Assembly: GCF_900102195.1 (NCBI RefSeq)
Contig: NZ_FNBE01000022.1
Location: 57,228-121,227, forward strand
Reading direction: 5' to 3'
Source: Pseudonocardia oroxyli
GTDB lineage: Bacteria > Actinomycetota > Actinomycetes > Mycobacteriales > Pseudonocardiaceae
Length of the DNA: 64,000 nt
Shown: positions 51,622 to 61,095 of the stretch, piece by piece
Layout: each line of letters starts with the position of its first letter
Numbering within the stretch: the stretch's first letter is position 1
Notes under the pieces: model-generated
Told to the model about the DNA's origin: nothing
The model's database searches: none
The model's input: only the letters and a program-made list of their open reading frames with translations
Translations under genes and position numbers: made by a program

Positions 51622-52970
51622 CCGCGGAGAAAGCTGTCGTCGACGCGATCCGTGGACGGGTGATCGCGAAGCTGGCCGAGCGATCGGCCCGCAGCGGGAT
51701 GACGGCAGAGGACGAACGCCAGGAACTCCGGGCCCTCATCGAAGAGGAGCTGGAGACGGAGGCGCGTGCGCGTCTCGGCCGCGGACACCCGGTGTTGGCC
51801 CGGGAGGACGAGGCCGAGGTCCTCCTGGCCGTCGAGCGCGGGATCTGGGGCCTCGGCCAGTTGCAGGCGCTTCTGGACCTGCCGGATGTCGAGGACATCT
51901 ACCTGGTGGGTTCCGAGCCGCCCATGGTGCGGCTCAGCAGCGGCGAGATCCGGGTCGCGCGGGATGCCGTCGCCACCAGCGATGCCGAGCTCATCCAACA
52001 GATCCAGCACATCGCCGCACACCATGGGACGTCCGAGCGGGCCTTCACCCCCGCTCAGCCGTGCCTCAACATGCAGCTGCCGGACGGCTCGCGGCTGGCG
52101 GCGGTCCGGGACGTCGTACCTCGGCCGACCGTGACGATCCGCAAGCACCGACTGCTGGACTTCACGCTCGACGATCTCGTGGCCATGGGGACGCTGTCGG
52201 CCGAGTCCGCGCGGTTCATCCGTGCTCTGATCGTCGCCAAGCAGAACATCCTGGTCACCGGCGAGCCCACCTGCGGAAAGACCACCCTGCTCCGCGCCAT
52301 CGCCCGCGAGATCCCGCCACACGAGCGGATCGCGACACTGGAGACCGAATTCGAGCTCCGCCTCCACCTACTCCACAACGCCTCCCCGTTGATCGTCGCG
52401 ATGGAGGCCAGACCCGGCTCCACAGAGTTCTCGGGGCGCGGCGGCGAGCGGGCAGGTGAGATGACGCTCTCGGCTCTGCTGCACCAAACCCTCCGCCTCT
52501 CCGTGACTCGGGTGATCATCGGCGAGGTCCGCGGTGAGGAGGCGCTCGCCATGCTCGAAGCGATGAACGCTGGGATGCCCGGTTCCATGTGCACCCTCCA
52601 CGCGGGCTCGTCCGCCGAAGCTCTCGAACGACTCGCCACCGCGGCGCTGAAGGGAGCCGGTTCGGGCTGGTCGGACCGCTTCGTGACCCGCCTCGTGGCC
52701 CAGGGGATCGACTACGTCATCCACATGCGCCAACTCGACCACCCGTCTCTCGGTGGACGACGGCGTTTCGTCTCGGAGATCTCCGAGGTCACCGACGTCA
52801 ACGAGGTCGGACGCATCGCCGTCAACCGGATCTTCGCTCCTGACCTCGGGTCCGAGGACCCACGACCGCGGCTGCAGATGCCCCCGCAGAAGCGGCGGGC
52901 CTTCGAGGAGGCCGGCGTCGACCTGGGCTTTCTCAACCGCAGCAACCGGAACGGGGCCGTGCGGTCATGA
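51618..52970 (+). CDS. tadA: TadA/CpaF secretion ATPase
   Basis: 450 residues of the GspE/VirB11-type ATPase family. It has L-D-L-P-D-V-E-D-I-Y-L-V-G in the N-terminal domain and Walker A G-E-P-T-C-G-K-T-T. The Asp box is E-T-E-F-E-L and the His box T-L-H-A-G-S-S, with R-V-I-I-G-E-V-R-G-E-E as Walker B. It powers Flp pilus extension. The Lys of K-H/R-K-H-R-L precedes the P-loop as usual. Confidence 0.94.
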   Translation: MTAEKAVVDAIRGRVIAKLAERSARSGMTAEDERQELRALIEEELETEARARLGRGHPVLAREDEAEVLLAVERGIWGLGQLQALLDLPDVEDIYLVGSEPPMVRLSSGEIRVARDAVATSDAELIQQIQHIAAHHGTSERAFTPAQPCLNMQLPDGSRLAAVRDVVPRPTVTIRKHRLLDFTLDDLVAMGTLSAESARFIRALIVAKQNILVTGEPTCGKTTLLRAIAREIPPHERIATLETEFELRLHLLHNASPLIVAMEARPGSTEFSGRGGERAGEMTLSALLHQTLRLSVTRVIIGEVRGEEALAMLEAMNAGMPGSMCTLHAGSSAEALERLATAALKGAGSGWSDRFVTRLVAQGIDYVIHMRQLDHPSLGGRRRFVSEISEVTDVNEVGRIAVNRIFAPDLGSEDPRPRLQMPPQKRRAFEEAGVDLGFLNRSNRNGAVRS

Positions 52971-53860
52971 CGTGGGCGACGGTTCTCGGCGGCCTGGCGG
53001 GAGCCAGCCTGCTCACCGGGCTGGCCCTTGGGATCGCCGGAGCCCGCGATGTCGCCTTGCCGGCGGCGCGCCGAACGTCCTTGCTCGCGGCCCGGCTCAG
53101 GGCGGTCACCTCCGCAGCTCGAGCCCCGGGAAGGGACTGGCGTACCGATCGGGTTCGCATCCTCGCGTGGCTCGCTGCCGGTACAGGGACCTGGCTGCTG
53201 TCGGGTTGGCCGGTCGCCGGACTCGCGGTCGCCTGTACCGGGACCTGGCTGCCCTGGCTCCTCGGGTCCGGTCGGGTCGCCCGCGAGCAGATCGACGTCG
53301 TCTCCGCGCTGGCGACGTGGTGTCGGCGGATGGCGGACACTCTCAGCGGTGGCGGCGCGGTTGGTCTCGCCCAGGCGATCGTGGTCTCCGCACGCACCGC
53401 ACCGGAGCCGATCTCCGTCCCGGTCTCCGGGCTGGCCGCGCGTCTCGAGAGCAGCCATGCCGACCAGGACGCCGCGTTCCTCGACTTCGCCGAGACGATC
53501 GGCGACCGCGTCGGCGACACCGTCGCGGCCGCACTCGGGCTGGCCCTGCGCCAGCAGAGCACCGGGATCGCGACTGTGCTGCGGCAACTCGCCGACGGTG
53601 TGGACCGTGACGTCCGAGCCCGCCGGGAGGTCGAGGCTGACCGGGCCGAGTCGCGACAATCGATCACGACCCTGCTGCTGATCCAGGCAGCGGTCTTCGT
53701 CCTCCTGATGTTCGTTCCCGGCTTTGCGGCCGACTACTCGACCGCAGCGGGGCAGGCCGTGATGGCCGTCCTGGTCATCGCGTCTCTGGCGCTGCTGGTC
53801 TGGATGCGCCGCATCGCACTCGGGCGACCCGAGCCACGGCTGCTGAGTAGGCCGCGGTGA
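52967..53860 (+). CDS. tadB: TadB-type pilus assembly membrane protein
   Basis: 297 residues, T2SSF domain (about 125-240) with W-C-R-R-M-A-D-T-L-S-G-G-G and R-R-E-V-E-A-D-R-A-E-S-R. Three to four membrane helices, two at the N-terminus and two at the C-terminus. It is the first inner-membrane platform protein of the pilus machine. ATG overlaps the TadA stop. Confidence 0.88.
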   Translation: MTWATVLGGLAGASLLTGLALGIAGARDVALPAARRTSLLAARLRAVTSAARAPGRDWRTDRVRILAWLAAGTGTWLLSGWPVAGLAVACTGTWLPWLLGSGRVAREQIDVVSALATWCRRMADTLSGGGAVGLAQAIVVSARTAPEPISVPVSGLAARLESSHADQDAAFLDFAETIGDRVGDTVAAALGLALRQQSTGIATVLRQLADGVDRDVRARREVEADRAESRQSITTLLLIQAAVFVLLMFVPGFAADYSTAAGQAVMAVLVIASLALLVWMRRIALGRPEPRLLSRPR

Positions 53861-54732
53861 GTCCACTTCTGCTCGGGGCGCTCTGCGGCGGCCTCCTCGG
53901 ACTGGCGACCGCGCTGCTCGTGACCGCCCTCCGACCATGGCACCCGAGGCTGGACGACGGCCTTCAGATGCTCGATGACGAACTCCGCCCCACACGTCGG
54001 GTGCCCGGCCAGCACGGCGGCCTCCTTCGAAGCTGGACACAGCGGATCCCCACCGGTGTCGACGCTGCAGACCTGACGATCGCATCGACGACCCGGGAGG
54101 AGTTCGTGCTCCGGCGGCTCGTCTCGACCCTGAGCTACGCCGCCGCTGGTCCTGCGCTGGCTCTCGTACTCTGGCTGGTCGACGCTGAGCTGCCGGCGGT
54201 CGTGCCCGCGACGATCACGATTGCTGCGGCGACGGCCGCCTGGACCGGCGCGGCCCGACAGCTCCGGGACCGCGCCGACGATCTGCGGGACGAGATGCGC
54301 TACGCCCTCGTCGCCTACCTCCAGCAGGTCAGCCTGCTGCGACGGGGTGGGGCAGGCGTCGCCACCGCGCTGCTGCAGCCGGCCGGCTACCTCGAGTCGA
54401 GCTGGGCGATGCGACGGATCACGCACCATCTCGAGATCGCCACACGTTCCGGCCAGATGCCGTGGTACGGGCTCGGGCGACTCGCCGAGGAGATCGACCT
54501 CCCCGAGCTCGACGACCTGGCGGATACCGCGCGCAGCGCGGGCGACGACGGTGGTGCGGTCATCGACACCCTGCTCGCCCGAGCCTCCAGCCTGTCCGAC
54601 GAGCTCCGTGCGGACGCCCGTGCCGAGGCCAACCGCGCGAGTGTCCGCCTCAGCACCCCCGGGGCGATGCAGGTCTTCCTGATCGCCGCCTGGGTCCTCT
54701 ACCCCGCCACGACAACGCTGCTGACCAGCTGA
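53857..54732 (+). CDS. tadC: TadC-type pilus assembly membrane protein
   Basis: 291 residues from GTG 53857, second T2SSF-type platform protein. An N-terminal helix, a pair of helices near 85-125, a cytoplasmic domain with M-R-Y-A-L-V-A-Y-L-Q-Q-V-S-L-L and T-R-S-G-Q-M-P-W, and a C-terminal helix. It pairs with TadB. Confidence 0.85.
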   Translation: MSPLLLGALCGGLLGLATALLVTALRPWHPRLDDGLQMLDDELRPTRRVPGQHGGLLRSWTQRIPTGVDAADLTIASTTREEFVLRRLVSTLSYAAAGPALALVLWLVDAELPAVVPATITIAAATAAWTGAARQLRDRADDLRDEMRYALVAYLQQVSLLRRGGAGVATALLQPAGYLESSWAMRRITHHLEIATRSGQMPWYGLGRLAEEIDLPELDDLADTARSAGDDGGAVIDTLLARASSLSDELRADARAEANRASVRLSTPGAMQVFLIAAWVLYPATTTLLTS

Positions 54733-54749
54733 TTCTTGAGGAGGCTCCG

Positions 54750-54953
54750 ATGAGGTCGCTCTATCACCGTCTGTCGCTGTTCGTGAGCGAGGCCTTCCTC
54801 GCCCTGCACGATCGCATCGGGCCCGTCGACGAACGCGGCGGGGGCCGCAACTCCGACGAAGGGTTCCACATCGGAGCGGGAGCCGTGATCGGCGCTGCGA
54901 TCGCGGCAGGTGTCGGCGCCTACATCGCCAAGAAGATGGGTGCCCTGGAGTGA
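54750..54953 (+). CDS. Small Flp-pilin-like membrane protein
   Basis: 67 residues from ATG 54750 with GAGGAGG upstream, the strongest ribosome site in the operon. The N-terminus is amphipathic; a Gly/Ala-rich helix (I-G-A-G-A-V-I-G-A-A-I-A-A-G-V) precedes a basic end. The usual Flp processing site G-x-x-x-x-E-Y is not clear, so it could be a pilin or another small membrane part. Its position between tadC and the TadE-like genes and its strong initiation site suit a major subunit. Confidence 0.6.
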   Translation: MRSLYHRLSLFVSEAFLALHDRIGPVDERGGGRNSDEGFHIGAGAVIGAAIAAGVGAYIAKKMGALE

Positions 54954-55336
54954 CAGCGCTCGAGCGTGAACGTGGCGGAGCCGTCAGCACCCAGTTGGCG
55001 CTGCTGTGGAGCGGAACGCTGACACTCGTGCTGGCCGGGGTGCAGATCTCCCTCTACGCCTTCGCGTCGCAGATGGCGATGACCGCGGCCGAGGATGGTC
55101 TGCGGAGCGGGCGCTACTACGGCATCGAGTCCGCGGCAGAGGCCGAGTCCACTGCACTTCGGTTCCTGGAGCGATCGGCGTCCCGTGTCCTGCTCGAGCC
55201 CCGCGCGGAGGCTGTCATCCAGCCCGACGGCTCCCTCGACGTCACCGTCAGTGGCAGCGCTCTGACGGTGCTTCCCCTCGTGGATCTCGCGATCGCTCGG
55301 ACTGCCCGGGGCGCCGTCGAGAGGCCTGCCGCATGA
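54950..55336 (+). CDS. TadE-like pseudopilin
   Basis: 128 residues. A short basic-acidic start E-R-E-R-G-G-A-V-S-T-Q is followed by the pilin-like helix L-A-L-L-W-S-G-T-L-T-L-V-L-A-G-V. R-G-G-A is the likely prepilin processing site before the helix. The C-terminal domain is short and beta-rich. Overlaps both neighbours. Confidence 0.77.
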   Translation: MTALERERGGAVSTQLALLWSGTLTLVLAGVQISLYAFASQMAMTAAEDGLRSGRYYGIESAAEAESTALRFLERSASRVLLEPRAEAVIQPDGSLDVTVSGSALTVLPLVDLAIARTARGAVERPAA

Positions 55337-55740
55337 TGCCTCCTGATCATGAGCGGGGCGGTGGGCCAGCTGTGGAGGCCGCGCTCGTCGCGGGCGTCCT
55401 GGGTCTTGTGCTGACCTTCGGCATCGCCACCATGCGGCTGACCTTGGCCGAGGCGACGACCGATCACGCGGCCCGCGCCGCCGCGCGGCTCGCCTCGATC
55501 CAGCGGAACCCGGCGGGTGCGGCTACCGAAGCCGCCGACGCCGCACGAGCCGTCTTCGACGATCGCGGGATTCGTTGCCGCACAGTGGATGTGTTCACCT
55601 CCGCGACGGGCGGCTCCGTCCGTGCGGTCGTGCGTTGCGAGGTCGACTGGTCCGACCTTGCGCTCCCCGGCGCGCCAGGAAGCTTCACCACCGAGGCGAC
55701 CGCTGTCAGCGTGATCGACCGATATCGGGAGGCGCCATGA
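55333..55740 (+). CDS. TadE/TadF-like pseudopilin
   Basis: 135 residues from ATG 55333. H-E-R-G-G-G-P-A-V-E-A-A is the TadE leader pattern with a Glu at position five of the helix that follows (A-L-V-A-G-V-L-G-L-V-L-T-F-G). Two Cys lie in the C-terminal domain. Minor pilus component. Confidence 0.8.
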   Translation: MMPPDHERGGGPAVEAALVAGVLGLVLTFGIATMRLTLAEATTDHAARAAARLASIQRNPAGAATEAADAARAVFDDRGIRCRTVDVFTSATGGSVRAVVRCEVDWSDLALPGAPGSFTTEATAVSVIDRYREAP

Positions 55741-56162
55741 TCGCAGCGGACGACCGGGAACGCGGCGGGGGCGTCATGACCGCCCCTGCCGCGATCCTCG
55801 TCCTCGCTCTGGTCCTGTGTGTCGGGCTCGGCGTGGACGGCGTGCGGAAGGCCCAGCTGCTCGCCGCTGTCACCGCTTCCGCTGAGGAAGCCGCACGGGC
55901 AGGCGGCCAGGAGCTCGACACCGTCGCGCTGCGCCGCGGCCTCGTCGAGCTCGACGAGGACCGCGCCCGTGCCGCGGCGCTGAATCATCTCGCCGAAAGC
56001 GGCGTCACGGGAGCGATCACCATCGTGGACGGCGGCGTCCGCGTCCGGGCCACTGGGACGCGTCCCGCGGTCTTCCTGGGACTCATCGGCATCGGCGAGC
56101 TGACCGCGGAAGGGTTCGGTGAGGCACGACCGGTCGTCATCCCCAGCGGAGACGAAGGATGA
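55737..56162 (+). CDS. TadG-like/Rv3654c-type pilus-associated protein
   Basis: 141 residues. R-E-R-G-G-G-V-M-T-A-P leads into a helix A-I-L-V-L-A-L-V-L-C-V-G-L-G. The extracytoplasmic part has A-S-A-E-E-A-A-R-A-G-G-Q and G-V-R-V-R-A-T-G. It is the third pseudopilin-like protein in a row, like the TadE-TadF-TadG order of other clusters. Confidence 0.77.
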   Translation: MIAADDRERGGGVMTAPAAILVLALVLCVGLGVDGVRKAQLLAAVTASAEEAARAGGQELDTVALRRGLVELDEDRARAAALNHLAESGVTGAITIVDGGVRVRATGTRPAVFLGLIGIGELTAEGFGEARPVVIPSGDEG

Positions 56163-59100
56163 TCGCCCGGCCCTGCCGAGGGCTGGTCGCGCTCGTGCTC
56201 CTCGTCGCGATCCTGGCCGGGCTCCCGTGGGCTCTGCTCGCGCTGGGCATGCCATACCTCCCCGACCACCTGCCGAGCGTCGCGGAAGCCTCCGCCGCTC
56301 TCTACGGCATCCAGGACGGTCGGCTCCTTCTCGGCGCGCTCGTCGTCGGGGGCTGGCTGGCGTGGGTGTACCTGGTCGTCTCGACGGTCATCGAACTCGT
56401 TGCTGCACTTCATGACCAGACCCACAGGCCCCGGCCCGGACGTCGGAGGGCAGGGCGAGCGCTCACTGGTGTCCTGGTCATGTGGCTAATGGCGGCGTTC
56501 ACCTCCCAGGCGGTGGCCGCACCCGCCCTCGCCGCGCCCGTCACGAGCACGGCGCCCGGCCGGCTCGACGCCGAACATGAACAAACCGCGGGTCCGCAGT
56601 ACACGGTGAGAGATCGAGACACGTTGTGGGACATCGCCTCCCGCGAGCTCGGCGATCCTCTCCGCTGGCGCGAGATCCTCGAGATCAACGTCGGACGAGA
56701 GCAACCAGACGGCGGCCGACTGACCACCGGAGCGCTCCTGCGCACCGGCTGGATCCTCGAGCTACCGGTCGCTGCGCCACCGCCCGACGTCGTGACCGTT
56801 CGGCGCGGCGACACCCTCGCCGCGATCGCGGCACGAACCCTGCACGACTCCGCCCGGTTCCCCGAACTTTTCGACGCGAACGTCGGCAGGCCCCAGCCCG
56901 ACGGCCAGACGCTGCGCGACGCCAACGTCATCCGCCCGGGCTGGCTTCTCCGCATCCCCCAAGCCGGACCCCCCGGGACGGTCGACATCGTGCCGCCACC
57001 TCATGAGCAGCCGAGGACCAGCCAATCGCCGTCGGCGCAACCCACCACGCCACAGCCCACCACTCCCCCATCGACGACCACGACAGTCAGCGCACCGACA
57101 CGAACACCTCCGCCGACAGTGGCGCAGTCCCCGCCGGCCGACAGCGACCCGTCCGCCGCGATCATCACCTGGGGTGGCGCCGGTCTGGCCGCCGCAGGCA
57201 TCGTGGGCGCCCTCGCGCTTCTACGACGTCGCCAACAACGGGCACGCCGCTACCGCCACCAGATCGCCGTGCCCTCATCAGAACCCGGACGCTATGAGGT
57301 CGCCGCAGCCGAAACGGCCAGACCGTCCGACGCCGATCTCATCACCCTGGCCCTGTGCAGCCTCCCTGCAGACACCGACCCGCCCGACCTTCGCGCAGTC
57401 ATGCTCCACCCAGACGGCGTCGAGCTCGATTTCGCCGACCAGACCCAGCTGCCTCCGCCGTACCTCGTCGGGGCATCGGCGACGAGCTGGCTCCTTCCAG
57501 TCGAGTCCGGCCTCGCCCTGCCCGACGAACCGCTCAACCCATACCCGGCCGTCGTGGCCATCGGCGCCGCACCGGGAAGACTGCACCTCATCGACCTCGA
57601 GCACCACGGCGTCGTCCACCTCGACGGACACCCCGAGCGCGCACGAGACCTCCTGCGAAGCATCGTCGTCGAGCTCGGCACAAGCCGATGGGCCGACGCC
57701 ACCGAGATCATCACGAACGGCCTCGACCCCGACCTGGCCCGCCTCCCCTACAGCCGCGTCCGTCATCTCCCCCATCCGGCCGACGCAGTCGCCACCGGCA
57801 CCCAGAAGCTACGACTGGTCGAAAGCTGCCTCGCACCCGACGACGTCGTCGTGACACGCCGCCGAGCCGAGCCATGGAGCGACGCCTGGGTGGTCACCGT
57901 CGTCGCGCTCGCAGACCTCGACGCGCACGAAGACCTCCCCGAACTCCTCGCGCACCTGCACTCCGGCCCACGACGCTCGGTCGTCTTCCTCCTCGCCAAC
58001 GGCCCCACCGACCTCGCCGGCTACCGAATCCACGTGCACGAAGACGGCGCGATCACGACTCCCGACACCACGCCCGAGGGCCTGATCGCGGAGCAGATGA
58101 GCGCCACCTTCGCGACGAACCTCCTCGACGTCATCGGCACGACCTACGCTCCCGACCAACCCGTCCCGGCCGCAGCTGAAGACCAGCAGTCGTGGGCCAC
58201 GGACATGGCCGCCGACGGCGCCTGGACACCCCCGGCCGTAGACGTGACGAACCCCTGGCAGCAGACGATGTTGTTCGACGCGGCACCCAGACCGGAATCC
58301 CCACCACCAGCAGAGGAGCCAACCGAGCTACCCCAGCCGACGTCACCGGTCGTCGATCCGGCAGTCGAGAGAGCCCTGCAGCGTGTTCAGCGCGACGACC
58401 CCGACCTGGACGCCGACCTCGCCCGGTGGCACTCCTCCGACACCCCGCCCAACCCGCTCGTCGGCATCCTCGGGCCACCGCTGATGCGCGCCCCCGGCAC
58501 CGTGCCCGCCAGCCGACGACCCTGGTTCCTCGAGATCGCCGTCTACCTCGCGCTCCACCCCCGCGGCGTCAGCGCCGACAAACTCGCCACCGACCTCTGG
58601 CCCGCAGATCGACAAGCCAAAGAGTCCACCGTCCGTCGCGCCCTCGTGGACGTCCGCGCATGGGCAGGTCACGCCCCCGACGACCCCAACGACTTCTACC
58701 TCCCCGCCGGAACACCGGGCGTCGCCACCCAGTACCGCCTGACCCGATTCCTGCTCGACTGGGACCTCTTCCGCCGCCTCCGCAAACGCGCCAACGCCCT
58801 CGCCAAAGCAGGCCGCGTCGAAGACGCCGTCGCCGACTACAGCGCCGCGCTCCAACTCATCCGCGGCCCGATCCTGCGCTCCGAACGCGAACACGGCTAC
58901 GGCTGGCTCCGCAACCCCGACCAGCACCTCGACTCGATCATCCCCGGCTGGGTCGTCGACACCGCCCACGAACTCGTCGACCTCACCCTCGAACACCGCG
59001 ACCTCGACACCGCCCGATGGGCCGCTGAAGCCTCCCGCCTCGCCGACCCGGACCTGACCCACGACCGCCCACTCCTCGACCTCATGCGCATCGCCCACGC

Positions 59101-59242
59101 CGAAGGCAACCTCGCCGAGATGCGCGAACACGCCGACCTCCTGCTCTCCGAACGCGGCTTCGAAGTCGGAGAAGACCTCCCCTCCGAGAGCTTCGCCGTG
59201 TTCCACGAACTCTTCCCCCACGGCATCGACGGACGCCGATGA
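56159..59242 (+). CDS. LysM-BTAD membrane protein of the Tad locus
   Basis: 1027 residues. Three N-terminal membrane helices (about 8-30, 56-84, 101-120) are followed by two LysM domains (about 148-203 with Y-T-V-R-D-R-D-T-L-W-D-I-A-S and 211-267 with V-T-V-R-R-G-D-T-L-A-A-I-A). A Pro/Thr-rich linker leads to a fourth helix (about 336-354) with a basic R-R-R-Q-Q-R-A-R-R stop. A large cytoplasmic region ends with a winged-helix (I-A-V-Y-L-A-L-H-P-R-G-V) and BTAD domain. The layout joins peptidoglycan binding outside to a SARP-like module inside, so it may transmit wall or pilus status. It overlaps both neighbours and is in the same operon. Confidence 0.85.
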   Translation: MIARPCRGLVALVLLVAILAGLPWALLALGMPYLPDHLPSVAEASAALYGIQDGRLLLGALVVGGWLAWVYLVVSTVIELVAALHDQTHRPRPGRRRAGRALTGVLVMWLMAAFTSQAVAAPALAAPVTSTAPGRLDAEHEQTAGPQYTVRDRDTLWDIASRELGDPLRWREILEINVGREQPDGGRLTTGALLRTGWILELPVAAPPPDVVTVRRGDTLAAIAARTLHDSARFPELFDANVGRPQPDGQTLRDANVIRPGWLLRIPQAGPPGTVDIVPPPHEQPRTSQSPSAQPTTPQPTTPPSTTTTVSAPTRTPPPTVAQSPPADSDPSAAIITWGGAGLAAAGIVGALALLRRRQQRARRYRHQIAVPSSEPGRYEVAAAETARPSDADLITLALCSLPADTDPPDLRAVMLHPDGVELDFADQTQLPPPYLVGASATSWLLPVESGLALPDEPLNPYPAVVAIGAAPGRLHLIDLEHHGVVHLDGHPERARDLLRSIVVELGTSRWADATEIITNGLDPDLARLPYSRVRHLPHPADAVATGTQKLRLVESCLAPDDVVVTRRRAEPWSDAWVVTVVALADLDAHEDLPELLAHLHSGPRRSVVFLLANGPTDLAGYRIHVHEDGAITTPDTTPEGLIAEQMSATFATNLLDVIGTTYAPDQPVPAAAEDQQSWATDMAADGAWTPPAVDVTNPWQQTMLFDAAPRPESPPPAEEPTELPQPTSPVVDPAVERALQRVQRDDPDLDADLARWHSSDTPPNPLVGILGPPLMRAPGTVPASRRPWFLEIAVYLALHPRGVSADKLATDLWPADRQAKESTVRRALVDVRAWAGHAPDDPNDFYLPAGTPGVATQYRLTRFLLDWDLFRRLRKRANALAKAGRVEDAVADYSAALQLIRGPILRSEREHGYGWLRNPDQHLDSIIPGWVVDTAHELVDLTLEHRDLDTARWAAEASRLADPDLTHDRPLLDLMRIAHAEGNLAEMREHADLLLSERGFEVGEDLPSESFAVFHELFPHGIDGRR

Positions 59243-59856
59243 TCGCCGTTGTGGTGAGCTCGGTTGTGGGAGCAGGACTCTGCAGCGCAGGAGGATTGAA
59301 GCTGGCGAACCGGTTCGCCAAGACGCCAGAGGGCTGGCGGTGGGTGGCCGAGCTCAGCGTCATGACGGCGATACTCGCCATCACGTTCGGCATCTGCCTT
59401 TCCCGACACGGGATCGCGGCCACGCTGCTCTTATTGCCCCTTGCGGTGTTGGGCAGCGCCGCAGCAGCGGTCGACGCCCGTCAGCTCCGACTCCCCGATC
59501 CCCTCGTCACCTCCCTGGCCCTCACCACGATCCCCGTGCTCGTCCTCGCTAGGCCGATCCTCGGCAGTGACCCCGCAGCAGTGAACCCGGTCCTTCTCTG
59601 GGGACTCGCACTGTCGGGCACGCTGCTGGTCCTGATCCCAGCAGGCTGGGGCTGGGGCGACGCGAAGCTCGTCCCGATCCTCTCGTGCTGGATAGGCATC
59701 GCCGGCATCCCCGCGGCCCTTGCCGCAGCCACCTACTCAGCAATGTCAATCGCCATGCTCGCCGTCTGGCGCTCGCACTGGGATGGCGCAGGTACAGCGA
59801 TCCCGTACGGGCCTGCCATCGTTGCGTCGACGTTGATCGCCTGGGCAACGGCTTGA
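59239..59856 (+). CDS. Prepilin peptidase, A24 family (TadV/CpaA-like)
   Basis: 205 residues, about six membrane helices. The first catalytic Asp is in A-A-A-V-D-A-R-Q-L-R-L-P, the second in G-W-G-W-G-D-A-K-L-V, matching the G-x-G-D-x-K motif. It removes the leader of the Flp pilin and pseudopilins. It lacks the N-terminal Cys-containing methylase domain of GspO enzymes, as Tad-type peptidases do. Last gene of the operon. Confidence 0.9.
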   Translation: MIAVVVSSVVGAGLCSAGGLKLANRFAKTPEGWRWVAELSVMTAILAITFGICLSRHGIAATLLLLPLAVLGSAAAAVDARQLRLPDPLVTSLALTTIPVLVLARPILGSDPAAVNPVLLWGLALSGTLLVLIPAGWGWGDAKLVPILSCWIGIAGIPAALAAATYSAMSIAMLAVWRSHWDGAGTAIPYGPAIVASTLIAWATA

Positions 59857-60102
59857 TCGCGAACGCGCACGTCACTACGAAGGCGTCCATCCTTTCGAGC
59901 GCGGCACCGCGTCCCGGGGGACAGACTCACCGCCGGACACGAGCCCGTCCTCCCGCTGGCGACCCTCGGCCCGGTAGGTCTCACCGGCACCGGGGCAACA
60001 TGGAGGGTGGTTTCCCCACACCCATCGCGAGGAAACAACGCTGCTGAACGCCAGCTCCAGAGATCTAGTGGACGCGAAATGTCCGCGATCGGTCTCGCCA
60101 AC

Positions 60103-60558
60103 TCAGCTCGTCAGCAGCACTGGTGCAGGCAAGTTGCTCGCCCACTTTTCAGATTGGTCCGAGTACCAACCTTGCCGAAGCTGGCCCAGGCGGCCAGACC
60201 GGACCAGAGAGTCGCATTGCTTTCGAATTTCACGAAGCCCTCGACCAGAGGATTCGTCCCCGGCAGCGACGAAGAGTAGGACACGCCAAGGGTCGAATGC
60301 CTCCACTCCGTTGACGATGTCGACGTCGACTACGCTGTCGTCGGCCAGAGTGAATCGACATCCGACGTCGTGGAACTCATACGCGACATCACTCTCGATC
60401 AAGCCCGCCTTCGAAATCTCTCGCCATCCGTATCGGCCCATCAGGCCTCTCACCCCGCCGGAGCTCATTCCGGAACCTTCTAGGGATCTCCGGACGCGAC
60501 CCAAGGCATCCAGGTACTTTTCAACGTCATTCATCAACCTCACCACGACGCCCCGCAC
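60103..60558 (-). CDS. DUF6896-type putative immunity protein
   Basis: 151 residues (or 143 from ATG 60534). The family pattern is Y-E-F-H-D-V-G-C-R-F, V-V-D-V-D-I-V, A-F-D-P-W-R-V and a C-terminal W-Y-S-D-Q region. It resembles the remnant at 61874-62288. Such proteins neighbour polymorphic toxins. No toxin is present here, so it is an orphan. Local base composition is AT-richer than the pilus genes. Confidence 0.75.
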   Translation of the reverse strand: MRGVVVRLMNDVEKYLDALGRVRRSLEGSGMSSGGVRGLMGRYGWREISKAGLIESDVAYEFHDVGCRFTLADDSVVDVDIVNGVEAFDPWRVLLFVAAGDESSGRGLREIRKQCDSLVRSGRLGQLRQGWYSDQSEKWASNLPAPVLLTS

Positions 60559-60588
60559 TGTACTCAGCGTCCCGCTGACGTGGAGAAG

Positions 60589-61095
60589 TCAGGGGAACGT
60601 CTCCGCGCTTGTCAAGATTTTCGAAGGAAGAAGCGAGTCATACTTTGGCGACCATTCGCCGAACCCATAAAGCGCCCTAAGGGCACGTTCTATTCGAATC
60701 GGGGCAACCATCTTGCGAGTGGGGAGTAGTAACTCCTCCTCGTGTGTCGCCAGCCTCCGCCGCCTACCTGAATGGTCGACCACGAATGTCTTCGGTGGAA
60801 ATCCAACAGCTTCCCTGTAGGCGGGCAATGGAACTCCCTCGGGCACTTCAGTCGCGCCAAGAGGTGACCAGTCGCCGTTCTCGATCAGAGCGTCGAAGGT
60901 TAAGCCCAGGAGGACGACTTCAAGGTTGACAATCGCACCTAGGAGGCCCTCTCGGCTCCGCGCTACTCGCTCATAGACTGCGAGGTAAATGGCGTGCTTA
61001 TAGTCCGCTACGATCTGAGCCGGGCTTACATACTCGTCACCCACAGGCAGAAGGAATACGTCTCCAGTCGAGGCTTGAGAATCTCGACTCACCAT
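60589..61095 (-). CDS. Imm26-type immunity protein
   Basis: 168 residues. T-G-D-V-F-L-L-P-V-G-D-E-Y at the start, a middle L-G-L-T-F-D-A-L-I and the ending L-Y-G-F-G-E-W-S-P-K-Y-D fit the Imm26 pattern of cytoplasmic antitoxins of polymorphic toxin systems. 30 bp upstream of the DUF6896 gene and probably co-transcribed. Confidence 0.72.
   Translation of the reverse strand: MVSRDSQASTGDVFLLPVGDEYVSPAQIVADYKHAIYLAVYERVARSREGLLGAIVNLEVVLLGLTFDALIENGDWSPLGATEVPEGVPLPAYREAVGFPPKTFVVDHSGRRRRLATHEEELLLPTRKMVAPIRIERALRALYGFGEWSPKYDSLLPSKILTSAETFP

Noticed and set aside
59857..60102. Possible small gene between the prepilin peptidase and the immunity array
   Set aside because: No frame has a convincing start, ribosome site or motif.
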